Shown piece after piece: positions 53,580-64,000 of a stretch of 64,000 nt of DNA. Made by a program: the position numbers and the translations under genes. Numbering within the stretch: position 1 is the stretch's first letter; each line of letters begins with the position of its first letter. Location of the stretch: assembly GCA_035771165.1 (NCBI GenBank), contig JAWNZC010000470.1:1834001-1898000 (forward strand), written 5' to 3'. Source of the stretch: Paragorgia papillata. Its lineage: Eukaryota > Cnidaria > Anthozoa > Scleralcyonacea > Coralliidae. A model generated the notes under the pieces. The model ran no database searches and was not told the DNA's origin. It worked only from the letters and a program-made list of their open reading frames with translations.

Positions 53580-55652
53580 CTAGAAACCTCCAAGACGGCT
53601 TTCTCTGTAACCCAGTTCAATGTTTGCATCTCGGTCCCGACTAGAAGCTACATCACGACTGCCTCTAATCGCCGTCACCGCCGACCGGATCAAGGCGAAG
53701 GAAAGACTGCATCGCATCCATGCAAGTGTGATGCTGTATTCTGATTTTCGCTTTTTTGCCAACAATTCTGCCAGTCGTTTATATGCGATGGTTGTCTCTT
53801 TCCCCTGTCCACCAGTTGTAGAAAAAACAAGTGGTGTGAATACCGCATACTCCACTTCCCTTATCCTGTCTCCGTATTCCCTCTTCTTTGCATTCTCCTG
53901 TTGTCTGTAGAGTGCTGGGATCTCTGTGTTTCGGTAGCTCGATGCGTTTGGGTGAAAGACCCTAACGTCAAAAAATGCATTTTGCTGCCTATTCCAGAAA
54001 CCCTTTGCTCTTATATCTACTCTTGCTTCCTCTTGCTGATTGGCCGATCTTGGTAGTATTGTCTCGCCTGTGAGTGGTTGTAACTGTGGTTCTTTTTCCA
54101 CATCCGAACATACTTCCGTCAGCCATTTGGTGGTTATATCTCTGATTTCGTTATGCCTTGATATTGGTAGTCCTCCATAGGGGCATATCATAGCGTGATC
54201 TGCAGAGAAATTCTTTCCACATTTGCAATGAGGTACATTCTTCAGCTGCCATCCATATCGTAAGTTGATTGCATCCCGAAATTCTCCTTTATTCAAATTG
54301 AAACCTTGGTCTTGTAATGGCAAAACTGACAGCCAGGATGAAGATCCTTTTTCATATAGCAAGTCCATTGCTCTTTGCTTTGATGGAGGTAGACTTTCTC
54401 TTACTTGGAGTGCCACGATGTCAATTTCTTGCTGCTTCTTCCCACGCAAGTTCGATTTAATAGACTGTAGTTGTGGTCTATTGAATGATTCTTTTTGCTC
54501 GACCATCATCTCTTTCAGTGGTTCGCTTATCTTTTGTGAGGCATGATATTCTCCATTTGCAGTGGTTACGGGGTTGATGATGTTTAGGCCACCTGATCTT
54601 AGGGGTAGAGAGAGAAGTGATCTTTCTTCATAGGAGCACTGACATCTACCAGTTAATGCAGGAATAAAGGTTTGACTGATCGCGTCTTCTAACGGTTGAA
54701 ATAGAGTGTCAATATCCTTCATTGTTCGCATCATGTATCGCCATTTTCCCACAATACAATGAGAAAATGCCGCATATGCAGATTGGGGGTAAAGTTCAGC
54801 TATTTTGGAAAGATTCTCAATTTCTTCAACAAACTCCTCAACTTTGTGTGCTGCGAATTCTTTAGCAAAGCTAGTTGATCCAACAGCAGACCCAAGCATT
54901 TCATGACCTTCAGTTGTCACCACTATTCCCGTTCCTTCAAAGATATGATTTGCATCTTCTTGGAATTCTGGTTTGACAATGAGATGTGTTTTGCTGGCAT
55001 TTGGATGGTATCCCATTGGTGGACCTATGGCTGACAAACACTGCCACCATCTTCTTAGTGCTTCAATTTTCCCGCCGGCAGTGGAGTCATCGGCAAACCA
55101 CACTTGTTTTACATTCGGCTCTTCAGATCTTAATCTTTGAATCAGTGGTGTTACTGCAAGAGCATACATCGCCATAGCCAGAGGGTCCCCTTGGGTAATT
55201 CCTTCGGATGATTCAACTACTCCTCCTCCTGTGACAAACAGCTTTACTGGGGTTTGATAGGTATTATTCAGCACAATTGATATTGCAGGACAAATCACTC
55301 TAATGTTATGTAGTGCGGCTTGTCGATTGATGGTGTTGAAAGCGTTGGTGGCATCTACCAATAATATTGCTTCTGTTTCCTCTGATGACATGATTTCATT
55401 CATAGCATGGACTGCGGCTTCACATCCAGCATCATGGCCCGCGCACGCTTGTAATCCTGCCTCCTGAATATCGTTACTAACCACTTTAAGAATAGACTTC
55501 GCTATTATACGCCTCGGTACTTCGCCTATACCAATCGGACGCACTCCCGGACTTTTGTCAATTGGAATTAATCGACATGCCACAAATACTGACAAACTTT
55601 CAGGGTGGACTGATGAGGTGCACAGGCGTCGTGCCAAATGCAGCCAGGGCAT
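53580..55652 (-). pseudogene. RLE retrotransposon ORF, RT and endonuclease part
   Basis: 690 codons in another frame. A surplus T in GCATTTG at about 55634 separates it from the N-terminal part; skipping one base restores NALAALARRLC. The reverse transcriptase shows RPIGIGEVPRR, LLVDATNAFN, EGITQGDPLAMAMYAL and WFADDS (about 55.08 kb). C-terminal to it are a CCHC knuckle (CKCGKNFSADHAMIC, about 54.2 kb) and a restriction-like nuclease region with RVDIRAK and FFDVRVFHP (about 53.95-54.03 kb). The total would be about 1050 residues. One frameshift in otherwise clean sequence means a recently dead copy or a base-call error. Confidence 0.8.
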
Positions 55653-56715
55653 TACATAAATCTACCGAGGCGCTTTTGAAGGATGAACAAAAGCGGCGCC
55701 ATGCGTAAGCATCAACTCCAGATGGGCCAGCAGCACCCTGCGTCTTGTTTGCGGCTGCCTTGACTGCTTCCCCGGTTATTCTTTCAAATATGGTGGGATC
55801 ATGATGGGTCTCATTCATCTCTGGCTCGGGTAGAAGAATCTCTGCTACTGCAGCTCTACCTTGTGGATGTTTTTCGCGTAGAACTTCTCGTGTCGTTTTC
55901 CATTGAACATTACCATCTTCATCTTCACCTGAAGGCACTAATGAATCAATATTTAGAAGACCTCCTTTATTTGCATTAGAGATTAGACGGACAGCTTGCC
56001 GTACCTTTCCTTGAAGCATGAGACGATTAAAACCCCTTGCGATCTTTTCCATCTCAATTTCTGCTGTGGCGTTTGACGTGAGATGTTTCTGGATACACTT
56101 CCCTTCTGAGATTAATTTTTCAATCTTCCCTTCCGACCATAAAATCATCCTGCGTTCTAAACAAGCTATGTGTTCCTTTGTTTTGCTTCTTGCGCGAGGC
56201 TTTTGTAATAATAGGCACTGCATGACTGAACATGCTTTGAGTGCAATACATGAAAGCGGCGATTCATCAGCATAGGCTTGAAATAATCTTGTTAGTTCTT
56301 TAATGAATGCTTTTCCCGCTTTCCCAGATGGTAACAGAAATATGTTCCTCCTCCATTTAACTATTTCCTCATATGCCCCATTTACACTTTGGACAAACAC
56401 CTCTCCGCTCAGCTCACCCCATTGAAATTGAATTGGTGTATTCGAGGTATGCTCTGCTGAGGAAGTATAATTTGCATTATTTTCTTCCTCGTTTATGCAA
56501 ATTTCATCGACAACGATTCTTTCTTGTTGGTTTCCTTCTTGAACTTCGAATGTGTTTGATTCGTTAATACATACTTCTTCATCCGCATTCACATTTTCTT
56601 GTCGATTTCTTTCTTGATTTTTCATCAGTTGAGCTGCTTTATCTCTCAGATTTGGGGCTGTGAGGCCCAGTGAAGCATATCCTTTTTCCTCCCATGACAG
56701 CCTCATTAACTCCAT
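55600..56715 (-). pseudogene. RLE retrotransposon ORF, N-terminal part
   Basis: 371 codons. Starts MELMRLSWEEKGYASLGLTA and includes LRDKAAQL, a motif I associate with this metazoan family. The frame stays open above the ATG to a TAG (KCQSIAPGCRRKGYM), so the true start may lie upstream. GPSGVDAYAWRRF near the end is the lead-in to the reverse transcriptase. The reading frame then slips by one base near 55634 into the next ORF. Confidence 0.75.
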
Positions 56716-56969
56716 GTAGCCTTTCCTTCGACAACCGGGTGCGATGCTTTGGCACTTTGTCTCTGATGCTCTGCCAATGCTTTTTCTCTACAGATTAGAA
56801 GATCAGCTGGAGGCTGGGTTCTTCCTCTTCTGTGGCATCGCGTGTTTATTATTGTCTGGCGTTCTTATTGAAGACTCGACTATTTCATTTCTCCCGCCTT
56901 CTCTTATACAGCGGTTTTTGCTAGTCGAATACAGTCAGGATTTCTTCTTAAACTTATAAACAAGTCAGA

Positions 56970-57294
56970 ATAGTAGTTGTAGTAGTAGTAGTAGTAGTGG
57001 TAGTAGTAGTAGTAGTGGTGGTGGTGGTGGTAGTAGTGGTGGTGGTGGTGGTAGTAATGGTAGTAATGGTGGTGGTGGTGGTAGTAATGGTGGTGGTGGT
57101 GGTAGTAATGGTGGTGGTGGTGGTAGTAATGGTGGTGGTGGTGGTGGTGGTAATGGTGGTGGTGGTGGTAATGGTGGTGGTGGTAATGGTGGTGGTGGTG
57201 GTGGTGGTGGTAATGGTGGTGGTGGTGGTAATGGTGGTGGTGGTGGTGGTAATGGTGGTGGTGGTGGTAATGGTGGTGGTGGTGGTGGTAATGG
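56970..57294. repeat. (GTA)n/(GGT)n microsatellite
   Basis: (GTA)n next to the retrotransposon grades into GGTGGTGGTAAT units. The open frames of Val or His/Tyr here are low-complexity artefacts. Confidence 0.95.
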
Positions 57295-57336
57295 CTGTGC
57301 AGGCAACTGAAGTGAAGAACTATAACTTCCCTTAAA

Positions 57337-58480
57337 TTGTAATTAGTTATATCACGTTTATTAGTGAATAGATCTGTAAGAGATTGAGGTCCCAAATTAT
57401 TTAATACTTTAAACATTAATTTTGCTTCATTCTTTTTTCGTTGAGCCTCGAGAGTTTCCCAACCTAATGAACTCAGTGCTACGACATGACTGACTTCATT
57501 ACTCATATTCATAAGAACTCTTGCTGATCTGTTGTGTAGTTTTTGTAATCTTTTGTCTTGGCATAAACCAAACACATCCCAAACCTCACAACTGTAATCA
57601 AAATGTGGCTGAACCAAGGCAAAATAAACTGAAAGTAACGCATATTTGTCAACAAAATCCCTCAAACGGTCTTATAGTTCCAATTCCCGACGTTATCTTC
57701 TTACAAATTTTATCGGTATTTGCATTCCAGGACAAATGCTGATCAACAACGACCGAAAGTACCTTACTTTCAAAAACCTGTTTAATTGGTTCTTGTTCAA
57801 TAAAAATTTCAGGTTCTCTATCTTGTTTACTCCTCAGTAAAGCCTTTGATCCAATCAACAGAAATTCGGTTTTAGCTACATTGAGACTTAATTTGTTAGC
57901 CTGTAACCATCTTCTGAGGCTCTCCAGATCCAAATCCATAGCTGTCTCAACCTCATTTATTGTCCTACCAGCTGCAGTTAAATTTGTATCATCTGCAAAC
58001 AGTCGTGAATCTGTATGATTCAGACATTCTGGCAGATCATTTATATAAAGCAAAAATAGTAAGGGCCTAAAATAGACCCTCGAGGAATCCCGCATGTCAC
58101 TGAATGTTCCGATGAAACAAAGTTAGATACGATTCTGTTAAGGATAGAGCATCATTCTCCTTTCACACCATAGAGTTCTAATTTTTTCATTAATATTTTA
58201 TGATTGACGGTATCAAAAGCCTTTTTTAAGTCAATAAAAACAACCAAATTAAACATTTTTCTATCCATATTTATGTACCAATTATTGGTACAGTCTAGGA
58301 GAGCTGTCGCAGTGGAATGAAACCGCCGAAAGGCAAATTGGTTTTTAGATAGTATGTTGTTTTCAGTCAAGTACTTATAAAGTTGATCATACAGGATTCG
58401 TTCCATGATTTTACTAATTGCTCGGGTAAAACAGAGATTGGCCTATAATTTTCGGTCAAATTCCGCTGGCCGCTTTCATA
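57337..58480 (-). pseudogene. Decayed LINE related to the intact copy at 30-34.7 kb
   Basis: The minus strand reads in pieces NYRPISVLP, then [52 protein letters not shown] and VQPHFDYSCEVWDVFG, with frameshifts near 58.43, 58.12 and 57.66 kb and a deletion after LYGVKG. It lacks the 5' half and ends in NLRE before the microsatellite. Confidence 0.88.
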
Positions 58481-58499
58481 AGTTTGTTTGAATAATTGT

Positions 58500-59650
58500 G
58501 TGAGTGCGACTGTGACCCAGATGTAATTATTAAAACAAAGAGAAGAGATGCAAACGAGGCGTCTATAGATTTGAAGATATTTATATTTATTGAATAAAGC
58601 AATATGAATTTCATTATTTCAGAATCTGTTGGTTTTAAATTGGTGAATTCAATAAATTTAAATAACCCAATCGATCCAATTTCCCCAGAGTCTATACCCT
58701 GCGCTCACACGCTGACAAAAAGCAGGGAGACTATGGGCTCGAGATTGATTGGTGTAGAGACACCAGAGTCAATGAAGATATGCTGGGTCTGGAAACTCGG
58801 CAAATTTCAAAGCACCTGTAACTTTATGTTGAGACGGTCCTCGCCGTGCACAAACCTTTTGTTTCTCGCTTATTAATATTTAAATAACAGAACCCAAACG
58901 CTGCTATTGGATGATTGCTTCCTCAGTATACAAAAATACAGTGTGCTCATCGTGCACAAGTTTCCATAAACGTGAACAAAAAAAATAGAACAAAGCCTTT
59001 GGTGAGTTTCCAGACCGTCTCTCAATTGACTATGGAGACACATTACCCTGCAAGTCAGAGACCCTCGCAAGGAAGAGACACATGCATGTACACTTACTGG
59101 GAAATACAGTGAATTTGTGGGCAGACTTGGTTCAGTGGGTGGTAGTTGAGATGACAATGTTGATTCGTCTAAACCCCAATTCGTTGTTTTTAGTTCACAT
59201 ACACGACTAAACAGAATTTGCGCCATCCTAGATGTAACAAACACCATATAGAACAAAGCATTAGAGTAAACAACAACAACTGTAACAATAACCATAACCA
59301 TATTTACTATATGGGCAATGGAACGCAGCGTTTCCCAGGCCGGATTACACACTAGCTAGAGAAAAACTGGTTTTGAAAACGTAAAATCAAGCAAAATAGC
59401 AAGTCTAAACTAAAATGGCAAATGTATTTTAACTGAACAGTCATATCATAAATATCCCATTGAATGATTTGACCGATAATACGGCTGAGCATTTTATTCG
59501 TTTCTCGCATTTTCCCTCGTCCTTTCAGGGCTTGCAGAAATACATCCGAAACTTGAATTGTAAAAAAAAACTGGTCGTATTATCGGCCAAACCATTCAAT
59601 GAGATATATAAGTAAAATGGAATAATGATTGTGGGACAGCAAACTCAGGT
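58500..59650. other. Gene-free stretch
   Basis: The inverted partner of the 52.54-kb repeat lies at 58.69-58.75 kb. CCCTGCAAGTCAGAGACCC at 59.05 kb resembles the end of the MITE at 44.6 kb. No exon seen. Confidence 0.4.
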
Positions 59651-59656
59651 AAGAAT

Positions 59657-59790
59657 ATTAGGTGTTACTCCAAGTATCGAAACCTACCGCCGAAAGGTCG
59701 CGGGTTCAAATCCCAGCCGGCGCAGCCGCGGTCGAGTAGAGTTTTTCTCTACTCACCCAATATGGTTCGTCACTCGGAGTAGCACCTAAT
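59657..59790. mobile_element. Short TIR element with a tRNA T-arm core, 134 bp
   Basis: Ends ATTAGGTGTTACTCCAAGT and ACTCGGAGTAGCACCTAAT are inverted with two mismatches. The core GGTCGCGGGTTCAAATCCC is a tRNA T arm (pol III B box). A GAGTAGAG/CTCTACTC hairpin lies inside. Confidence 0.6.
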
Positions 59791-59799
59791 GTTATCATA

Positions 59800-60670
59800 A
59801 AAGTAAATGTTTCTATAATAAAAAAGTATAGAGAATTGTTAAAAGAAAATAAATAAAAGGAGAGTAATGTACCCAAAAGGAAGAAGGCACAAAGGGGACA
59901 CAAAGATCCATGCATGACGCCTACATTAAGAAATGAAAAAAGTGTTGGGCTAAAAAGCGCAAACTCAGAAGGTACGTTAGCGATCCGTTGGTCCAATCTT
60001 AGCCTTCTTGCAGGCGTTCTTTGCGGGCTCTCGACATGGAGCCCGCAAAGAACGCCTGCAAAGGAGGCTAGTCCAAACTCCGATCCACGATCGGAAATCG
60101 CATAGAAAATCGGCCACTTTCACGGGGCCGTTCGCAGTCCACGTGCGTGCTGGCTCAAGTGAGTTGTCGGCCGTGTATTGACGACGTTTACACGCAAGAT
60201 ATTCGTTCTACGCATGCGTAGTTAATACGTGTCAGCCCGTATTTCGCGAGCCTCGACAGCCGCCATTTCCGATCGTGAGATGCATGTCGAACCTCGTACC
60301 ATGGGTCTTTCGTCTCCGCCGCTGAATCGAAGGCTGAATGTGGTGCATATACTTCACACTGGTGAACATATTTACGATCAAGCTATTGCAGCCACATCTC
60401 ATTGCTGTTTAACTACAAAGTCAACCAGTCACTTTCAAAATCTACCAACAACGTCCAAGAACAGCTTGATCAAAAGGCAAAGCTGTTCAACTTTTTGTCC
60501 AACTCCAAAAACAAAAACAAAAAGGGCAAATAACTTACAACATGCCTCACAGCCTCACTCAGTCACACGGCTAACAATTCACCGGAAGCATATGAATAGT
60601 AGCGGAAGTAAAATGCGCAAAAATGCAAAATCGTGACACCCAGAAAAAAGCCCCAGTAATAATAATAGAA
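59800..60670. other. Intron with a perfect hairpin
   Basis: The 20-bp inverted repeat GCAGGCGTTCTTTGCGGGCT lies at 60010-60029 and 60040-60059 with a 10-base loop. The rest shows no exon. Confidence 0.6.
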
Positions 60671-60677
60671 AGCACAC

Positions 60678-60760
60678 CTATCGACATTAGGATCTGTGGC
60701 CATGAGTTTCACCATTTCAAACAGGTCTTCTTGGTTGTCACCAAGAGTACTTCCCGTGAG
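60678..60760 (-). CDS. PAIP1: MIF4G-domain gene (PAIP1-like), exon
   Basis: 83 nt, acceptor attttcag, donor GTGTGC. Reads LTGSTLGDNQEDLFEMVKLM then ATDPNVD with a split codon (phase 2). LTGS.L.D continues ICAGKLLK from the previous exon, the order found in PAIP1. The next exon (phase 2 in) was not found. Confidence 0.65.
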
Positions 60761-60857
60761 CTGAAAATAATTAGACACCATTTAATTAAGGGATTGTTTT
60801 AACTGACAAGAAATCGATTTGACCATCGGAATTATTGGAAATAATAAACGCACCAAC

Positions 60858-60971
60858 CTTTAATAGCTTTCCCGCACAGATTAGAAGCTTACGATCAGTC
60901 GATAGTAATAATGTTTTTATTATATTCGAAACAACTTCGCGAAATTTTGCGATTGGTTCATCATTACTGGT
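60858..60971 (-). CDS. PAIP1: MIF4G-domain gene (PAIP1-like), exon
   Basis: 114 nt, phase 0 to 0, acceptor tttttag, donor GTTGGT. It reads TSNDEPIAKFREVVSNIIKT and ends LLICAGKLLK. The helical ..LICA.KLLK segment is characteristic of the MIF4G HEAT-like fold in PAIP1. Confidence 0.7.
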
Positions 60972-60999
60972 CTAAAAAGAAATCATGGCAAGAGAAAAG

Positions 61000-61340
61000 T
61001 ATTTCATTAAGCAGAAAAATGTTTCACATTATTGAAATAATTTTTTCAAAACAACAATATTACACAATCTAATAAAATTCCTCAGCTTTTAAAAATTAAT
61101 CATTTAAACTACTGCAAAATCACTTCTATGATATCTAAAAAAAAACATTATTACAAATATTGTTGAGATGAACTCGTCGTAAGACGACAAAGCCGCCACC
61201 AAATTTCTAATAAACATTTAAGCGTTGTTTACTTTTATTACTCTACAATAATTTCGTGGTGAATTTCATTAGTACACACGACTGACACGAGGAATTTGGA
61301 TGGATGGGCGAATTTGCACTTTGGGTGAGTTTGATGGTTA
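61000..61340. other. Intron, no feature seen
   Basis: AT-rich, no coding signal. Confidence 0.4.
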
Positions 61341-61343
61341 GCT

Positions 61344-61893
61344 TTGGTGGTTGTTTTTGTTGGTTGGTTGGTCAGATGGCTTGTTGGTTGGTTAGTTGGT
61401 CAGTTGACTGGTTGGTTGGTTGGTTGGTCAGTTGGTTGGTTGGTTGGTCAGTTGGTTGGTCAGTTGGTTGGTCAGTTGGTTGGTCAGTTGGTTGGTCAGT
61501 TGGCTGGTTGGTTGGTTGGGTAGGATGGTTGTTTTTGGTTGGTTGGTTCACTGGTTGGTTCATTGGTTGGTTGGATAGTTGGTTGGTTGGCTGGGTTGTT
61601 TTTTTGTTGGTTGGTTCATTGGTTGGTTGGATAGTTGGTTGGTTGGTTGGTTGGATAGTTGGTTGGTTGGTTGGTTGGTTGGTTGGTTGGTTGGTTGGTT
61701 GGTTGGATAGTTGGTTGGTTGGTTGGATAGTTGGTTGGTTGGTTGGTTGGCTGGTTGGATAGTTGGTTGGTTGGTTGTTTTTTTTGGTTGGTTGCCTTTT
61801 TTTTTGTTGGTTGGTTTTTTTTTGTTGGTTGGTTGGTTGCTTGCTTGGTTGCTTGGTTGGTGGCTGGTTGACTGGCTGGTTGGTTGACTGGTT
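61344..61893. repeat. (TTGG)n satellite with CAGT/TAGT variants
   Basis: About 550 bp of degenerate GGTT tetranucleotide. Its long open frames on both strands (Trp-Val-Gly or Asn-Gln-Pro-Thr repeats) follow from the 4-bp period. Confidence 0.95.
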
Positions 61894-61899
61894 GGTGCA

Positions 61900-63425
61900 T
61901 AGACACTTCAAATATCAGATTTCCATTGCTGCAACTTCGAAGCAGCCCTATTAGCTCAATACTTAATAGCTGATATCCGCATAGACCCTCTCCGAACACG
62001 TAAGTTTATTCATTGTCAATCCTTCGAAACCTCATTAATAATTCATAAAGAAAACACAAAAGTAATTCGCACCATGTAGATAATTTTATAGGTAATAAAG
62101 ATATCTCAAATCCTCCAACCTCGTACTCAAGCTCCTAACTCAGCGTTTGCATGCATATTCGAGACAAGAGCTTGAGTACAAGCTTGATTTTCGTCTTGAT
62201 TTTAACGGCTTAGACTGATTTTCAAAAACAATCTACGGCATGAACTAATAATATACAATTGGTTGGTTTTAAAGCCGTTTACAAAATCTTGCAGCACGTG
62301 TTTTGTCGTGTTTTAAAAGCGATACATGGTGCTTAAAACGCTGCTGCTCGTGTTTAGTACATTTTAATATTCAATTTTCCAACAATGATGTATTTTGTGA
62401 GTTCTGATTGGATAATTTGCACCACGTGATACCTGTTATGTCATGGCAACGCTCTCCATGCGTTATTTATCGTACAGTAAATGTTATAACACATGGAAAT
62501 TAATGCACAGTTGCCAAGTTTTTGAATTTGGGAAGCTACAGCGAGTGATACAAAAGATTAAACATCTTGGAATATTGCAATTTCTTGAGGTAAACTAGTA
62601 TTTTAGATGTTTCTATAGGAAACTCGTTCTTAAGCGAGGAATTTAAGCAAAGATACCTTGTAAATGATCAGATTGAATTATTGAAGCCATTTAAACGGGA
62701 GAAAATAAGTCGCGTCTTAATTAAGACGCGTCCTATTTAAAGTCGCGAACACACTCGTTTAAACAGTCAATTTCTAATAAGTCGCGACTTAGTTTGGACT
62801 AGCTTTCAACCCTGTGCATGCTTATTTTAGTCGCGACTTATAACTTTGGTCAGGACCAAATTCACCAACGAGTGTCAGTCGCTTGTTGGAAAATTAACTG
62901 ACTATTTTGAAAGACCATTGTTAAAATTGTTTGCGATCATAATAGCAGTTAAACATTGAAATCAACAAAGAAATTACGACATTAATGTAGTCATAACATT
63001 GTAATTTTGTCATGAACATTATAAATATAAGTAGTCGTATGATTTTGCTCGTGCAATCAATGATTTTACACTACTCGTAATATTTGAAAATTTTCAAATA
63101 TCACGAGTATAGTGTAAAATCCTTAATTGCACGAGCAAAATATATGATTATACTACTAATTCAAAAATCATTGATTCATGAGGAAAATACAAAGGAAATC
63201 AGTACCATGTCCATGATTTACAGAAATTTTAGCTTTGATTTTCTCGGTTTGGCAACGTTGTTTTTCAAAATTACTACGCCAATGAACTCACCAAAAAGGC
63301 CGTTTTTTAAGCTATTCAAAACATTTGCAGTACGCGTTTTATCAGATTTCACCTTTCTTCATACATGTTTTAAATATCACATAAAAATGTTCTCTTAACG
63401 ACACATCCACGAACATTTCCCAAGA
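61900..63425. other. Intron with palindromes and a dispersed repeat
   Basis: GTCGCG-based palindromes at 62.70-62.84 kb. A near-perfect palindrome at 63027-63157, centred at 63090/63091 without spacer. Copy 2 of the 41.5-kb repeat at 63178-63385. No exon seen. Confidence 0.5.
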
Positions 63426-63430
63426 CAAAC

Positions 63431-63533
63431 CTTGTAGTTCATGAGTAATTCTCCTAGAAATATTGCGGCGTTCGAAGCTTTTTCTGGATCCGTTTGAATT
63501 ATAGCACTGAAATTATCATTTTCCAGTTCACAT
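63431..63533 (-). CDS. PAIP1: MIF4G-domain gene (PAIP1-like), exon
   Basis: 103 nt, acceptor gttgtag, donor GTTTGT. Its first A completes the AGA codon of the exon above. It reads CELENDNFSAIIQTDPEKAS then NAAIFLGELLMNYK. FLGEL(Y/F)xN is a hallmark of MIF4G proteins such as PAIP1 and CTIF. Confidence 0.72.
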
Positions 63534-63668
63534 CTACAACAAAGATAATAAGATGAAGAGCTCCTCTCGAAACGTCAGCATTTCAAATTCGTTATCAAAA
63601 CTAATCTCAGCGGTTTACTCCTTTTCACTTTCACTAAACACTACCAATGTAGCACTCTATTTTTTTAC

Positions 63669-63781
63669 CTCTTAAGAAAGACTAATCGAAATCTCCCTTG
63701 TAATCCCCGGAGAGATAGATGTTTGTCCATATCATTAGCGAGTCTTGAACCAGTATATTGAACGTTTTGCAAGGAAACACA
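63669..63781 (-). CDS. PAIP1: MIF4G-domain gene (PAIP1-like), first exon seen
   Basis: 113 nt, acceptor attttcag, donor GTAAAA. It reads CVSLQNVQYTGSRLANDMDK, then HLSLRGLQGRFRLVFLK, and ends in a split Arg codon. YTG.RL followed by HL...FR...L(K/Q)RC matches the central MIF4G domain of PAIP1, a translation stimulator that binds PABP and eIF4A. The N-terminus lies beyond the window. Confidence 0.72.
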
Positions 63782-63814
63782 CTGAAAATCACAACAACAA
63801 AATAATCATAGGCC

Positions 63815-63841
63815 TATATATATATATATATATATATATAT
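63815..63841. repeat. (TA)13 microsatellite
   Basis: Simple TA run in the intron above the first MIF4G exon seen. Beyond it to 64000 nothing is recognised. Confidence 0.8.
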
Positions 63842-64000
63842 TTGAATTTGTGTTCTCTGGATTTAGGTTTTTTTTTAATGTTTTGAGCTTTCAACTCGGT
63901 CCTTCGATTCTTCGTCAGAAATAAGGTGGTTAGAGTTTGGGTTCTTCGTTTATTATTTGAATTTTGTTGTGATTTCGATCCGAGCGTCTGATTGGTTTGT

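Larger units (their letters stand above)
53440..56965 (-). mobile_element. RLE-type non-LTR retrotransposon in a (TAC)n microsatellite
   Basis: The body carries an N-terminal region, reverse transcriptase, CCHC knuckle and restriction-like endonuclease in the order of R2/R4/NeSL-type elements. Both flanks are (GTA)n/(TAC)n arrays (53.10-53.43 and 56.97-57.29 kb), so it appears to have inserted into a trinucleotide array. The Dong element (R4 clade) is a known precedent for insertion into TAA repeats. The 3' UTR is about 140 bp. Confidence 0.75.

Noticed and set aside
56997..57335. Val/Met-rich or His-rich frames fused to the LINE fragment
   Set aside because: GGT/GTA microsatellite read through from the decayed LINE.
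60229..60636. 135-codon plus-strand ORF
   Set aside because: Composition and lack of any motif suggest chance in a GC-richer repeat-derived stretch.
61304..61999. Trp-Val-Gly and Asn-Gln-Pro-Thr repeat proteins
   Set aside because: The TTGG satellite is open in several frames on both strands because of its 4-bp period.

Overview
The window is nuclear DNA from an animal, most likely a cnidarian (coral or sea-anemone type). It is AT-rich, its genes have introns with GT-AG splice sites, and it is full of DNA transposons, MITEs, SINEs, microsatellites and L2/CR1-like LINEs. The assignment rests on gene and repeat style, not on a marker gene. No bacterial gene organisation is present.

Region 1 (about 1-37.2 kb, minus strand) is one array of 50 exons that read as a single very large secreted or cell-surface protein: 11 SRCR (scavenger receptor cysteine-rich) exons and 39 calcium-binding-type EGF exons. 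Every exon starts and ends in phase 1, so any exon can be skipped, gained or lost without shifting the frame. The EGF exons form three sequence classes, called here A (DLDEC/DFDEC), B (DINEC) and C (DTDEC/DIDEC). In transcription order (high to low coordinate) the array reads SRCR-B-A-C five times, then SRCR-B-B-B-C twice, SRCR-B-B-B-B-C, SRCR-B-B-C, a B-B-B-C unit whose SRCR exon is deleted, then SRCR-B-A twice. Introns are as similar between units as exons, so the array grew by recent tandem duplication. Neither the signal-peptide exon nor the 3' end lies visibly in the window.

Region 2 is the set of insertions in that array: a 3.24-kb piggyBac-like element with TTAA duplication (8.8-12.0 kb), a 5.5-kb TIR element rich in TCACATGTGA palindromes that carries other MITEs and unidentified minus-strand exons (24.2-29.6 kb), a Harbinger-like MITE whose left terminus is split by an intact LINE with a 1513-codon ORF (29.9-35.4 kb), and a hAT-like MITE directly beside a splice donor (36.1-36.5 kb).

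Region 3 (37.3-50.5 kb) has no intact gene that I can see. It holds 5S-rRNA-derived SINEs, a tRNA-derived inverted SINE pair, MITEs with long inverted repeats, a LINE tail, microsatellites, and a broken SRCR exon at 48.5-49.2 kb that is a relic of the array's family.

Region 4 (50.6-63.8 kb, minus strand) contains short exons of a MIF4G-domain gene resembling PAIP1 (poly(A)-binding-protein-interacting translation factor). Four exons at 60.7-63.8 kb join in frame. Two at 50.6-51.9 kb form an acidic C-terminus that may belong to it. The region between them is filled by a site-selective-looking RLE-type non-LTR retrotransposon sitting inside a trinucleotide microsatellite, a decayed LINE, and a TTGG satellite.
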